A DNA stretch of 64,000 nucleotides from Arcobacter sp. CECT 8983 (GTDB lineage: Bacteria; Campylobacterota; Campylobacteria; Campylobacterales; Arcobacteraceae), in assembly GCF_004118855.1 (NCBI RefSeq), contig NZ_PDKF01000004.1, positions 645,604 through 709,603 of the forward strand, in the 5' to 3' direction. This document shows, piece by piece, positions 29,401-32,165 of the stretch; within the stretch, counting starts at the first letter, position 1; each line of letters opens with the position of its first letter. The notes under the pieces were generated by a model. That model worked only from the letters and a program-made list of their open reading frames with translations. It did no database searches and had not been told where the DNA came from. Both the position numbers and the translations under genes were made by a program.

Positions 29401-32154
29401 TTAACAACAGCAATTGATAAACTTGATTTAATAGATGTTTCAGGTGCTGGAAATATAGCAGCAACTGGTAACTCTTCTACTGTTGATTTAAGTGGAGTAT
29501 CAAATGATATCTCTTTTGATGGAACAGTAGTTTTAGGAAATAATAAGGTAAGTCAAGGTGATATTGCTTTAGGAAATAGTGCAAATCTTACAATTGAAGA
29601 TGCACTAGATATTAGTTCAAAAACAATAACTGGTACAGGTACCTTAAATTTACAAGGTGGTGGAACAGTTGATTTATCAAATGTAAATGTATCTACATTA
29701 ACTGGTAATTTCACAACTACAACAACACTAAATGGTTTAGGTGTAGATATTGATGCTTCATCATCAAGTGCAAATATCACAATAAATGCACAAAATAGTG
29801 TTTCAAATATTCAAACTGGAAATGGTGATGATATTATTAATACTTCTAATGGAGCAACAAATATTGATGGAGGAGTTGGAAATGATACTGTAGTTTATAC
29901 TGCAAATACTACTTTATCAGGAACATTAACTTCTATTGAAACAATCACAGTTAATGGAAGTAACTTAACATCAAATGTTTCTAATGTTTCAGGGGCTACA
30001 GTAAATGGAACAGGAACATTAACTATTAATTCAAGCGGAACATTAGATGCTAGCAATATTTCAAACAATTTAATTCTTGATTCAAGTATTACTTTAAGCA
30101 ATGCAGGAACAGGAAATATAACTGTAAATGCAGGACAAACTTTAACAGCAGATGCAAGTGTGTTAGATCAACTTACAATTAATGGTTCTGGAAATGTAGT
30201 AGTAACAGGTAACTCTTCTACTGTTGATTTAAGTGGAATATCAAATGATATAACAGTATCAGGTACAGTAACATTAGAAGATAACAAAGTTAATCAAGGT
30301 GATATTACAGTAGATGGTTCTTTAACTGTATTGGATGCTACAGATATAAGTGCTAGAACAATTGATGGTACAGGTACTTTAAACTTACAAGGTGGTGGAA
30401 CAGTTGATTTATCAAATGTAAATGTATCTACATTAACAGGAGATTTTGATTCTTCTTCTACAACTTTACAAAATTTAGGAGTAAATTTAGATGCTTCTGC
30501 TTCATCTGCAAATATTGAAGTACAAACATCTGATGGAAGTTTAGATATTTCAACAGGAAGTGGAAATGATACAGTTGTTTATACTTCAAATACTACTTTA
30601 ACAGGTAATTTAACAAATGTAGAGAATATCTCTTTAAATAATGCAGTTATATTAACATCAACAATTGCAGCACTTGGAACTATGGCAGTAGCTGAAACTG
30701 GAACTGCAACAGTTAAAATAACTGATGCAAGTGGAGCTTTAGATTTAAGTAATATCTCTACAAATATAATTCTTGATGGAAGTGTTACTGTAAGTTCTTT
30801 AAATGCCTCTGTTGGAACTATTACTACAACTGCTACAAAAACAATAAGTGTTGATGCAGATGTTATTTCTAGTAAAACAGTACTTGGAAACGGAATTGTT
30901 GATATTACAAGTGGTTCAGCATCTTTAATTGATTTATCAAATATTTCAAATGATGTAAAAGTTAGCAGTGATTTTGAGATTAGTTCAGTTAATAATGGTT
31001 CAAACTCTATAGAAATTTCTGCTTCAAATACTTTAAGTGCAGATGCAACAGTAATTAGTGGACATACAATTAATGGAGCAGGAACATTAGCTTTAGATGG
31101 AACTGGCGGAATAATTGATATGTCAAATATTAGTTCAGTTGATTTAACAGCTAATATGTCTGGAAATACTACATTTAATAATTTAAGTGTAGATATGAAT
31201 GCCTCTTCTTCAACAGGAGATATTATTGTAAATGAAACAGCTGGTAATAATTTATCTATTATTACAGGAAGTGGAGATGATATAGTTAATTTAAGTGATG
31301 GAAATGATACTGTTGAACTAGGAGAGGGAAGTGATACAGTTAATGTTTCTCATACTAATATTGATATAAATGATAATATCTCAGATAGTGGAACAGTTGG
31401 AACTGATACTTTAAATATAACTAGCTCTGGAAATATTGATTCTGCAAATTTAATTGATGTAAGTGGTTTTGAAAATCTAAATCTTTCAAGTGGAGATGAT
31501 AATATCTCTTTTGATGATACAACAGAGTTTAATAACTTTATCAATGAATTTACTAATATCTCTGATTCAGGTGGAAATGATACTTTATCATTTGGAAGTA
31601 GTTCTATTTCAGGAGACTTAGACTTTAGTAAACTAGGAGATTTTGAGAATTTAAATCTTTCTTCAAGTGATGATAATATTACTTTAAGTGGAGATGAACC
31701 TTCTAACATAAATGGTGGTGCAGGTGATGATAATTTCACTTTAGATTTTGCAAATATCGATAACTTTACTATTGATGGTGGAAGTAATACAAGTGCTGAT
31801 AAAGTTACTTTAACTGGAACAACTCAAACTATTACAAGTGATACTGTATTTGGACATGTAGATTCATTTACAAATATGGAAGAAATAGATTTCACAAACT
31901 TAAACTTAGATAATGGTGGAACTGGTTCAGAGTTTGAGTTAACAGCAGAATTACTTAACTCTTGGGCAGGTGATAGTTCATCAAGTTTAAAACTTATTTT
32001 AGATGCAGATGCTGCTTCTAAGTTAGAATTTACAGCTAAAGATGGTACTAAGTATGGTGGTGATGATGCAGATACTACAGCATTAACTGATGGTGGTTCA
32101 TATACTCTTAATGATAATGGAGTAGATGTAACACTTGATATTGTAATTCAATAA
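5143..32154 (+). CDS. Giant RTX-repeat, type I secreted surface adhesin (9003 aa)
   Basis: One uninterrupted 27-kb frame, roughly 0.9 MDa, probably exported by the ABC/HlyD/TolC genes downstream and held at the cell surface. Order: residues 1-100 a beta-rich N-terminal domain resembling BapA/LapA retention modules; 101-200 an acidic linker; TAAG at 217-220; a non-repetitive region to about 440; residues about 460-7907 RTX modules in which GGxGNDxLxGG calcium-binding nonapeptides alternate with DTVDYS...VDLS...IENVIGS blocks; 7907-8706 a Ser/Thr/Asn-rich beta-repeat region; 8707-8867 a second short RTX patch; and a C-terminal tail ending VTLDIVIQ, typical of type I secretion targets. I noticed no cysteine. 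It is far larger than most LapA-type adhesins and close to the longest bacterial proteins known. The start is supported by AAGGG 6 bases upstream. Glycosylation by the next gene is possible. Confidence 0.93.
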   Translation: MATTDNKYVKYLDKSVKIIDKPKVNENVSVYVRPGDLVDFKVPGVNIEDLEYELVGGDIVIDIPGSGTFTFVSMALMGYNDTPPKFASNSGKQLSLGDILSEVEEINALPIDSLVSNVDVNIPENTAKQTQENPQIIIQEVEVLVEQETEENDNINDNEFEIPPVDVPEIVENDFTSYEEATDDSSKKEEAVTEGTKALLTFDIDIQHLDSSESIDTAAGVMTVEGGGGTTYKNIHPGTNANASRAGIVKQTEAEVLDYRHVSSTEASKLVINADDSNYFNADTISRTIKLSPNQPIGFAVESITISSDDFPDGFNILNATKTGNSWTIIKDNPDTPEIEGFTLDENGNIEIKISMDRDQETNFEMKIEAKSEFNIENIPEDERAGVETPVETTLDYFKLYGVNVKEVDNLGDPNEYLFEQFVDGSGQPIKSGFVITTNINDNIIYGSQQENVSNTITGGLANDTITTGIENDIVDGNVGNDTLDYSTYNNVDNELGVVADLSAGSVTKKYASNNTDTISNIENVTGTQDNDTITGNAETNTLLGLEGNDTLRGLAGNDTLDGGAGNDILEGGTGADIIKGGSGNDTTSYENASGSVNVDLDDGNGKGVVSGADGNDTLFDIENVIGSNFDDIIEGNNNSNTLEGLDGDDTFFVSGGKDTIIGGDGSDTIDASKSSVSHTINLKNGQVFGEGFSSITGVENAIGSDLADIITGSDLDNTLKGGVGKDTIFGEDGDDYLEGGTQDDILSGGLGNDYIDGGADSDGGIGDTVSYSDITSGGVRVDLSIQDGSAQNTINAGEDILVNIENVIGTNNTDLIIDKVDGNNMISTAGGDDYILLKGGNDSINGGAGNDTLSFEEFENSVTFDLSLGSSQEINGGNVTISSIENVKGTSFADTLKGSSQNNELFGNFGNDVLDGKENNDTLYGGAGNDTLIGGTGNDTLDGGKNSDYSRLSGISTSPLTIVIAGLTLTATGANASELIANFLKEFKEANATRILNGQEPLGDIYTDNTNIFIDSPETITSSTNVTIDNNFTFIDTADYSNIGSESIEVNMKDVGDSTVDVSDGSTDILIDIERVVGSSSNDIMNGNSQDNIFVGGKGNDTFFGKAGDDTIYGEEGNDIINGGTGVDILDGGKGNDTFIASLNDGIDTVNGADGSDTLDYSSYTSSDGNISVSLNGALESRVEIGGTDEDYIKNIENVTTGAGNDTLKGDDNNNTFIANAGNDILSGGKGDDYLNGGADIDTVDYTYIDDGVGTNDKGVVVDLANNRASDMDGSTEHLVGIDTLVDIENAKGSKHDDSLLGDSGVNELFGEDGNDFISGGAGNDTLNGGAGNDILKGGTGDDILNGGAGIDTADFSDANASVNVDLSNTGSVDIGAGLGSDTFNSIEGAIGGNYDDTLKGTTGANTLIGGAGNDTLIGNGTSTADGGTYDYLDGGAGEEDFVSFEGETGNVTVNLGLNYSNNSSDGHAFDDSDGSVYNYQDGGAAGNLQIRNVENLQGGAGNDTFIGNSSSNTLAGGAGDDWLVGKSNNNLLDGGSNTTTGDTADYSGITSGLGIKANMNAGTDGANEFGEVEYNGEFVDTLKDIENIRGSKNDDQIIGDIDDNVDNVFEGMGGADTISGGSGDDIIYGNNKTNDNSSDDSDDILSGGIGNDTIYGQAGNDTLSGDEGTDTLDGGAGNDSVNLSYLNTTANGATVNFTTLTTDDGTNTDTLISIESAIGSDNNDTFIMDSSKTTDTNTIDGKAGVDVLDYSNYTANGITVDLGNENEQTIVSATNDKDTIKNVENLIGGTKNDTITGSNANNSLNGNEGSDRFYGSNGTDIIDGGVDVDGTNDTDIADYSNMTAKVVVTGSGSDYSVLKPDGNSDTLTNIEEVQGSDFKDTMIGDNTSSNDDIFRGGDNSDLLIGNLGDDSLYGESGDDTLRGGAGNDYLHGGIAGSDTADFSDATGSGINVDLSQTGSQNIGGNLGSDTLVDIENVIGSAFADTITGNDSDNIIHAGAGNDTLTGGLGADDLYGEAGDDTFNFSNAVGESTGDYINGGAGVDTADYSNLTSNIEVDLNEENNGSTYVKVGSNTIDHQIENVENIKGTSFNDNISGNSSQNIIDGGAGDDILDGEGGVDSSNLDTLIGGLGNDTFIVNDRGYTVYDGSTNEGVNFIDTVDFSQVANQSSDKVNVNLQDGTFTLNGNTINETTFTGIEGAIGGAGDDTIVGTTQANTLVGGEGDDTLLGNGASNGIDYIDGGSGNETNGDFVSFNYAGANGVTVDLSNGSAQDIDGNDVDDLIIKNIENLEGSIGNDNLTGNSSNNILKGLDGDDTFFSSAGSDTIYGGNESTDTGIDTVDYSSGSKIDVDLEKANNQVVKTVGTDTLYGIEKIIGSSENDVMRGDASNNTFEGGAGNDTLEGRAGDDTLDGGDDDDILRGGIGNDELIGGANGSNGDTADYSLRSEAIKADLSTASPKVIVDTNDDASDGDTSHEFNASDETDSLSGIENVTGGSNDDTFIGNSEKNTLKGEAGDDTIVVNNTANVLNDFIDGGSETNGARGSDTVDYSALGTSESINVSLNDTAITNVTLSGTGNHHQLTDIENIIGTQGSDTIQGDSANNILDGHTGVDTLSYSNSSNGVYVNLSNTQITTDISGDNTTDEINQNTAQGVVDNSEIGVDTITNFENVVGGIGDDTLIGNSGANTLTGGNGDDLLLGLDGADRLVGGIGNDTVSYLLDNAGVDASLRTATATDGWGKTDTYDSIENIIGSNQDDIIEGDAGDNTLDGAGGNNTLTYENVTVGGVTVNLSQEVNNTGSDGIDTIRNFQNLIGSKTQSDNLTGNDEVNTIKGLGGNDTIDGGVEDDFLYGGAGNDTFKVNLGDGNDIIDGFDETASADIDDISNKDTVDFSSIGSGYHVEVDLQTANNSVVTNGTTIDQTDTLSNIENVIGTAQNDTIIGNDEVNVIDAGAGNDTIIGNLGADTLKGGTGEDTFQGDNFTGDIIDGGTGLDGNGDTIDYTNLNNKVTLTLAESGSYTDVQVGTSLADHKIANIENVIGSNTQDDTITGNSENNTILGLGGNDTIDGGHGDDSLDGGTGTNTLSYASIGSGVNVNLDTQTAVSNVDTDGNGTNDTDTVSNFDNIIGSSGVDTLTGNNNANVIKGGDEGDTINGLGGDDTLEGEAGNDLFIMGANDGADSVDGGSGSSDTISYENLASNQGITITLDQDTSNEVIIENGTNDTGVKNVENVIGGAGNDTIIGDALKNKLEGNAGNDIIDGGASDDTILGGAGDDVIKGGADDDILYGGSQEHDENTTESGTGNDDIKGEAGDDVIYGRDGDDTLDGGAGNDTLYGGLGSDNLSGGDGNDTIDGGEGEEENGGDTVDYSSKVGDYLDVNLNNTVGGFADAVIGAETDRLKNIENIKGTVKNDNISGDNDSNLLDGFQGDDTLVGAGGSDTLIGGDGDDIFKAGLDDNGDGILENGDDGVDYIIGGEVDENNGGDTVDYSALDSAINVDLSNVDTSNNDYVTVNVDGSSNDYIKEIENIIGSSQDDTIKGDASANTLRGDAGNDTLSGGVGADTLDGGTGINRADYSNAAGKIVVDMENATEVSNDGDGSSDDLISIQEVVGSNSGDTIYGSDSEDELFIGGDASDTFMGRGGDDTIYGGSEDRTDNFSDLVTYEYLSDGTKHVVVDLENENAKVYDNSSNLLETDTLYDIENIKGGEGNDTFITKFDETNVINGANGSDTLDYSSLDTNHSITVDLEDNGASTTVDVSDTVNDDTISNIENISGSNLADTISGNNLANTLRGNAGNDILEGEGGNDILDGGAGSDTASYENSSDGVTVDLGLATSQNISASQGNDTLIDIENVIGSSYDDTFYSDHTKANNFNGLTNGTNGDTVDYTNLQNDKAGSNYTGTENVDYIIADLSGASDTVTIKSSGADVVDTLENIENITGSHGNDTITGDGNKNTLKGLAGDDIIAGGAGDDIIDGGTDINGDTVNYSDATSGVTVDLGIDGVSQNVGGGQGNDTLTDIENAIGSQYADMFKGSNSESNTFNGGITNLADPNSENINDENDTVDYSSLTGANDSIVVDLSNTSSANVAVTQASVAQGSDTLINIENVIGTAGDDTFTGNSDSNSFQGGAGNDTFYVKEAAVGSESDIIVGGSNSSIGDTVDFSLVSDNTLYVDVDLSSQSLLLKNSSNATVRNDSVSGIENIVGTQNEDTITGDSSNNTLKGEAGTDTIKGEAGDDYIEGGSNTDDSTSATQYEYLDGGEGADTIYGGTGNDYILGGIGDGKDTLYGEAGNDTIYAGAGVDRVYGGADDDSILGEAGEDLLVGGLGNDEIKGGSESDTIYGDDEARTDVNGGDDILYGGDGSDTIYGGYGDDTLLGGANDDILHGDAGVDTVDYSNATNGVEVNFVTNRGTGEGIDELYNIENAVGSKYDDTFVSKLDVSNRFDGNDDESGETNGDSISYEGITVNDATQDKVVIDLSTGADADGYYSADIYQGGTTTVSDYLKNMENITGSNGNDTITGDDDVNTLRGLDGDDLISGKGGNDYIDGGEGSDTIDYSDETLSVTVDFKNNQASTNAPEVDTIISIENAIGGTSNDMFIMNEDQKTNTINGGMGVGDLNDTISYENYTNSINVNLGTTDSQTVSTSDTDTILNIEHLIGSQTDDTIIGSTANNSIEGGKGDDTFIAGAYDDTNDTLTGAEDGADYFDGGIGTNDTIDYSAIDSTAADAQGITVTLDGANKKTVTVHSHTNNDEILNVENVIGTQDNDYIKGDVQNNTFFGQDGNDQLFGEDGADDLSGEAGNDTLDGGSGDDTLRGGNGDDTLTGGVGNDIIYGGDEGSDTGNDTVDYSNAIESLIIDLDVSLSGGISGTETYGKSDGNNSEQGQGDDILYGIENVIGSNDEVRSDSIYGSNSNNIINAQRGDDYIEARGGADTVLAGEGNDTVKATSATDGADYYDGGAGNSDTLDYSSLNENISVNIGQNATHEFETGSGTNDAWQVEVASGDNDIIKGFENIIGGSGDDTIYADSNDNSIFGGAGNDTLLGGAGADTINGSTGNDTISYEYLDSSKDLRLDLLNDSSTVLGDSLDDDTIYSIENAIGGAGNDSMQGTNDANILQGGNDGDDTFVGLGGNDTIYGGSFDGATHTDSGSDTVDYTNQNKISVTLEDDENTVSTVTIDSDGDGSFATGSEEQDSLYGIENIKGSDSAINGADTIIGNSASNTIYGQRGDDTLSGMAGSDELHGGDGADTIIGGADADYLYGDAGNDSFNVGSTDISEYSGDVIDGGSEIDTIDYSTINTSGFSTDRGVDIVLQAGSPANVYVDGDTTNVHHTITNVENVIGTDLKDNITGDNQANTISGMAGDDTLRGNALSDTLYGGTGNDELWGEEGSDLLEGGEGNDIIRGGSGFDILKGDAGADSIYGGADADQIYGGADDDYIEGGDDNDTIVGEAGNDTIRGDKGDDIIAGGTVTISGGTVTASVDDGESDTVDYSGALTSMTVDLETDDTSDLASKGEAYSSNLNDQGTDELYDIENVIGSEENDTIKGSNENNILDGRSGDDTIWGEAGNDTLLGGNDNDTLYGGTGADSISGDAGNDNIYGGADNDTLSGGTGNDTFYATAQDDGADIIDGGTNVGDSDTVDYSALTNSNNKIVATLDENNDTDSSVQVYDDTGTLQHTDTIRNIENITGTSGDDTFTGNTSANILIGGDGTDKVNYNYAALTAGVTVNLHVGTASDGDTLSSIEHVVGSNFDDTFVTKAGVNNTIEGGTETSELTGDWIDYSSNSSTDLVLDLSALDGSGFATAQVSSNSKQDLVKDIENVIGTTGNDIITGNAEVNTILGNDGADTINAGASADSVEGGAGNDIIDGGAGADILRGNSGDDTFVGTDFDGDDIDGGTNTSAGDTVDYSQVLTYGVNVDLTDTDGDNVSINGVTHTVSNIENIKGTDQADDIIGNDQNNILEGNAGNDTISGLDGEDTLKGGAGEDILKGGAGNDRLEGGTGDDTLEGGTGDDDLYGGEGSDTADYSNATSTIETDGNFIFVGTERDYRNSIENIIGSDISGSGDIIVDIDSTDTSNAFYGLAGDDTITEGAGDDIVEGGAGNDYIYAGTGDDIIDGDDSDAGTSNGNSDTLDFTNVLINDDTGDTRVVDAETYNGGDFTGIEIDLSNTSAQRIHAQFGTDTISNIENIIGTGKADYIKGNDEANLIEGRSGNDYLIGLDGADTFKGGDGQDTVDFSAGNQDVVIDMTKEQTVGDNTSYRVQNDGYGNKEYIDGIEHIITGSGNDTVYGDAQGNSLITAAGDDIIRGGAGSDYIDGGSEGANGDTVDFSDLTSKVTVDLVAGTAISGTDTDTLVDIENVIGTSKDDSITGDSQNNTIIAGDGNDYIKGGAGTDSIDGGAGLDDTADYSDGTEEINIDLTQAAASRVQNDGFGNTEYLNGVENIIGTNSADTIIGDSADNEFFGGQSDDTLYGNAGDDTLVGGTGADTFRAGAGNDIIYGNEQNTSSFDASRDVIDYSDVNVDMTINLEANQANGVGQGVDTLYDIQDVLGSSANDNITGKTGEVNSLLGLDGDDTFHATLDGDFIYGGDTTTDTGNDTVDYSHIDSNDGRAINVDLSKDNTSGNEKVQQVADATNFDILDGIENIIGTQNDDFIRGSDDINEVNILDGDKGDDTFYSSNGVDSFIGGEGIDTLDFTGVNTGNEGVNIDLDQDKTIDDGFGYEDYISNDIEVIIGSTNVDTIKGDSANNTLLGNDGADTIFGGSGNDSIDGGSGADTLKGDAGDDTILGGADGDFIYGGEGNDILNGQAGDDTIYFDKGDDNITGGSGADTLTYEEQIITSTGIIVNRTDTGATVDVGADGTDTLADHIETIIGTGLDDAFNGYVGTDNGNDYNDTFFGLSGDDIFDGGRGDDYIDGGTHSTGDTITFETVSTNVGVDINLDRAQSDTAGKTDFAVQEDGFGGKDYVTNVENIIGSKNDDNLAGRDDSDNTIQGGDGDDTLYYTGGNDRLYGGTTDSSSGNDWLSFENSNIGATYVNIDEGGTVGSTRVYGIDNIIDSKTNTGNRNFFGNSNANSFITYGGNDRVRGEGGDDIYDLGDGNDIAESAYGNDTIIGGAGTNTIDYRYYEGTNGIVFDANNTQTIDVDVNKDGINDYTNITFQEIQDDGTGATDLIYQVQNIYTADNNNRVDIIRFDDQNNEIRTYGGNDTIDGRGGDDLIYGGNGNDLINGGTGNDEIHAGNNNDTVYGDAGDDQIYGDGGDDYIEGGLGSDNINAGSGDDTVLNDEGTDTIDGSTHGVGGDTMTFKANGSNGVVVNLSGTTLNYDATSIAANRTIDTYGNTETVTNIENIIGTGNDDIVQGNSSVNSLIMGSGDDTIYGSLGNDFLNGEGGTDLLDYSNLNSGEGVNLQLGDNATIGLNNQTVRNIENARGSQYEDNITGDNGVNTLWGGDSNDIIDGQDSNDSIYGEDGDDTLIGGAGADLLDGGANGTGEGTGDTADYTDIGAKVVIDLNESGNATAYVTGDGNDTLINIENLTGSAVGDELSGNSGQNTILGNAGEDIIDGEAGNDYIDGGADNDTIIGGLGNDTLKGSTGNDVFVASNNDGDDNIDGGDDIDIVDYSNVNGPLDVTLNASGGTDSVITIAGNDTLSNIEGFIGTSSNDTMVGNDENNVFEGRDGSDTLIGNAGDDTLLGGEGDDTLIGGTGNDIIDGGNDGANGDWVDYSGSTNAININLRADADHATGEGTDQIRYIENINVANNENGNIVQGDANDNSFVAGTGEDTLSYAGSTTAVTIDFDSGTVSGDGDDNFTDFENFIGTNQNDVLINDSVKDDTDFKSFDAKGGIDTADYSASTQDITVDVNGNTQSVLTIGGTTTDELNNVEILKTGSGDDTFVVTSTSGLDTLDAGNGTDTLQLSGNLDLSSVTLLNFENIVVANGDTLTLSVTDLDNQTLNIELQGNANLIIEGTSNNADFDFDNITINKTGTANGLVTLELDNTIDLTSKNINGTNDILDVISVNNGTTTILESQATTLDEVNGNGSVVVEVSANSSSDFGTILNLSNPANETIKFTGSSTFTGSFGDSNVEVGSGFTLTTAIDKLDLIDVSGAGNIAATGNSSTVDLSGVSNDISFDGTVVLGNNKVSQGDIALGNSANLTIEDALDISSKTITGTGTLNLQGGGTVDLSNVNVSTLTGNFTTTTTLNGLGVDIDASSSSANITINAQNSVSNIQTGNGDDIINTSNGATNIDGGVGNDTVVYTANTTLSGTLTSIETITVNGSNLTSNVSNVSGATVNGTGTLTINSSGTLDASNISNNLILDSSITLSNAGTGNITVNAGQTLTADASVLDQLTINGSGNVVVTGNSSTVDLSGISNDITVSGTVTLEDNKVNQGDITVDGSLTVLDATDISARTIDGTGTLNLQGGGTVDLSNVNVSTLTGDFDSSSTTLQNLGVNLDASASSANIEVQTSDGSLDISTGSGNDTVVYTSNTTLTGNLTNVENISLNNAVILTSTIAALGTMAVAETGTATVKITDASGALDLSNISTNIILDGSVTVSSLNASVGTITTTATKTISVDADVISSKTVLGNGIVDITSGSASLIDLSNISNDVKVSSDFEISSVNNGSNSIEISASNTLSADATVISGHTINGAGTLALDGTGGIIDMSNISSVDLTANMSGNTTFNNLSVDMNASSSTGDIIVNETAGNNLSIITGSGDDIVNLSDGNDTVELGEGSDTVNVSHTNIDINDNISDSGTVGTDTLNITSSGNIDSANLIDVSGFENLNLSSGDDNISFDDTTEFNNFINEFTNISDSGGNDTLSFGSSSISGDLDFSKLGDFENLNLSSSDDNITLSGDEPSNINGGAGDDNFTLDFANIDNFTIDGGSNTSADKVTLTGTTQTITSDTVFGHVDSFTNMEEIDFTNLNLDNGGTGSEFELTAELLNSWAGDSSSSLKLILDADAASKLEFTAKDGTKYGGDDADTTALTDGGSYTLNDNGVDVTLDIVIQ
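5791..5802 (+). other. Possible LapG-type proteolysis site (TAAG) in the adhesin
   Basis: Codons 217-220 read Thr-Ala-Ala-Gly inside SIDTAAGVM. The periplasmic cysteine protease LapG cuts LapA-type adhesins within a TAAG-like di-alanine motif between the retention module and the repeats. Here it lies between the N-terminal domain plus acidic linker and the repeat region, the expected position, though further from the N terminus than in LapA of Pseudomonas fluorescens. A LapD-like gene is present at 43640; a LapG gene is not in the window. Confidence 0.5.
6520..28860 (+). repeat. About 70 RTX/IENV repeat modules in the giant adhesin
   Basis: By eye I count about 72 copies of an (I/V)EN(V/I)xGSxxxD core, giving a mean module near 104 residues over about 7450 residues. 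A typical module reads DTVDYS, a hydrophobic VxVDLS strand, DTLxxIENVIGS, DDTIxGN, then one to six GGxGND calcium-binding nonapeptides. The DNA keeps near-identical stretches such as GGTGGAGCAGGAAATGAT at 7679, 9372 and 12325, while synonymous changes separate many other modules. The modules are therefore old but still recombination-prone. Assembly from short reads would be unreliable here. Confidence 0.9.
7981..8265 (+). other. Non-RTX insert within the repeat region
   Basis: Residues about 947-1041 interrupt the repeats. They contain a hydrophobic strand (TIVIAGLTLTATG), an amphipathic helix-like stretch (SELIANFLKEFKEANATR) and none of the GGxGND motifs, before DTADYSN resumes the RTX pattern. 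It is the only insert of this size with globular character that I noticed in the array. Its function is unknown; a ligand-binding or structural domain is possible. Confidence 0.55.
28861..31260 (+). repeat. Ser/Thr/Asn-rich beta-repeat region near the adhesin C terminus
   Basis: Residues about 7907-8706 lack calcium-binding nonapeptides. They are built of short strands with motifs such as GNSSTVDLSG, NDIxxxGTVxL, NLQGGGTVDLSNVN and LDASSSSANI. Two long copies are related at DNA level: AACTCTTCTACTGTTGATT occurs near 29470 and again near 30211, and the GGTGGTGGAACAGTTGATT stretch near 29656 and 30391, so an ancestral duplication of about 740 bases is evident. This may be the distal tip or adhesive part of the molecule, since in type I adhesins the C terminus leaves the cell first. 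Confidence 0.7.
31900..32154 (+). other. C-terminal type I secretion target region
   Basis: The last 84 residues follow the final RTX-like patch. They contain ELTAELLNSW and KLILDADAASKLEF, then a Gly/Asp/Thr-rich turn and a short terminal hydrophobic strand (VTLDIVIQ). This resembles the C-terminal target domain of RTX adhesins (acidic, Ser/Thr-rich, ending in an amphipathic strand), which is recognised uncleaved by the ABC/HlyD exporter. The call rests on position and composition, not on a conserved motif. Confidence 0.6.
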
Positions 32155-32165
32155 TTAGGAATAAT

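Noticed and set aside
5232..31739. Many minus-strand open frames of 60-130 codons inside the giant adhesin gene
   Set aside because: They arise from the repeated GGT/GGA-GAT-ACT codons read backwards, give low-complexity Ser/Pro/Leu/His-rich products and lack ribosome sites; the + strand frame is continuous.
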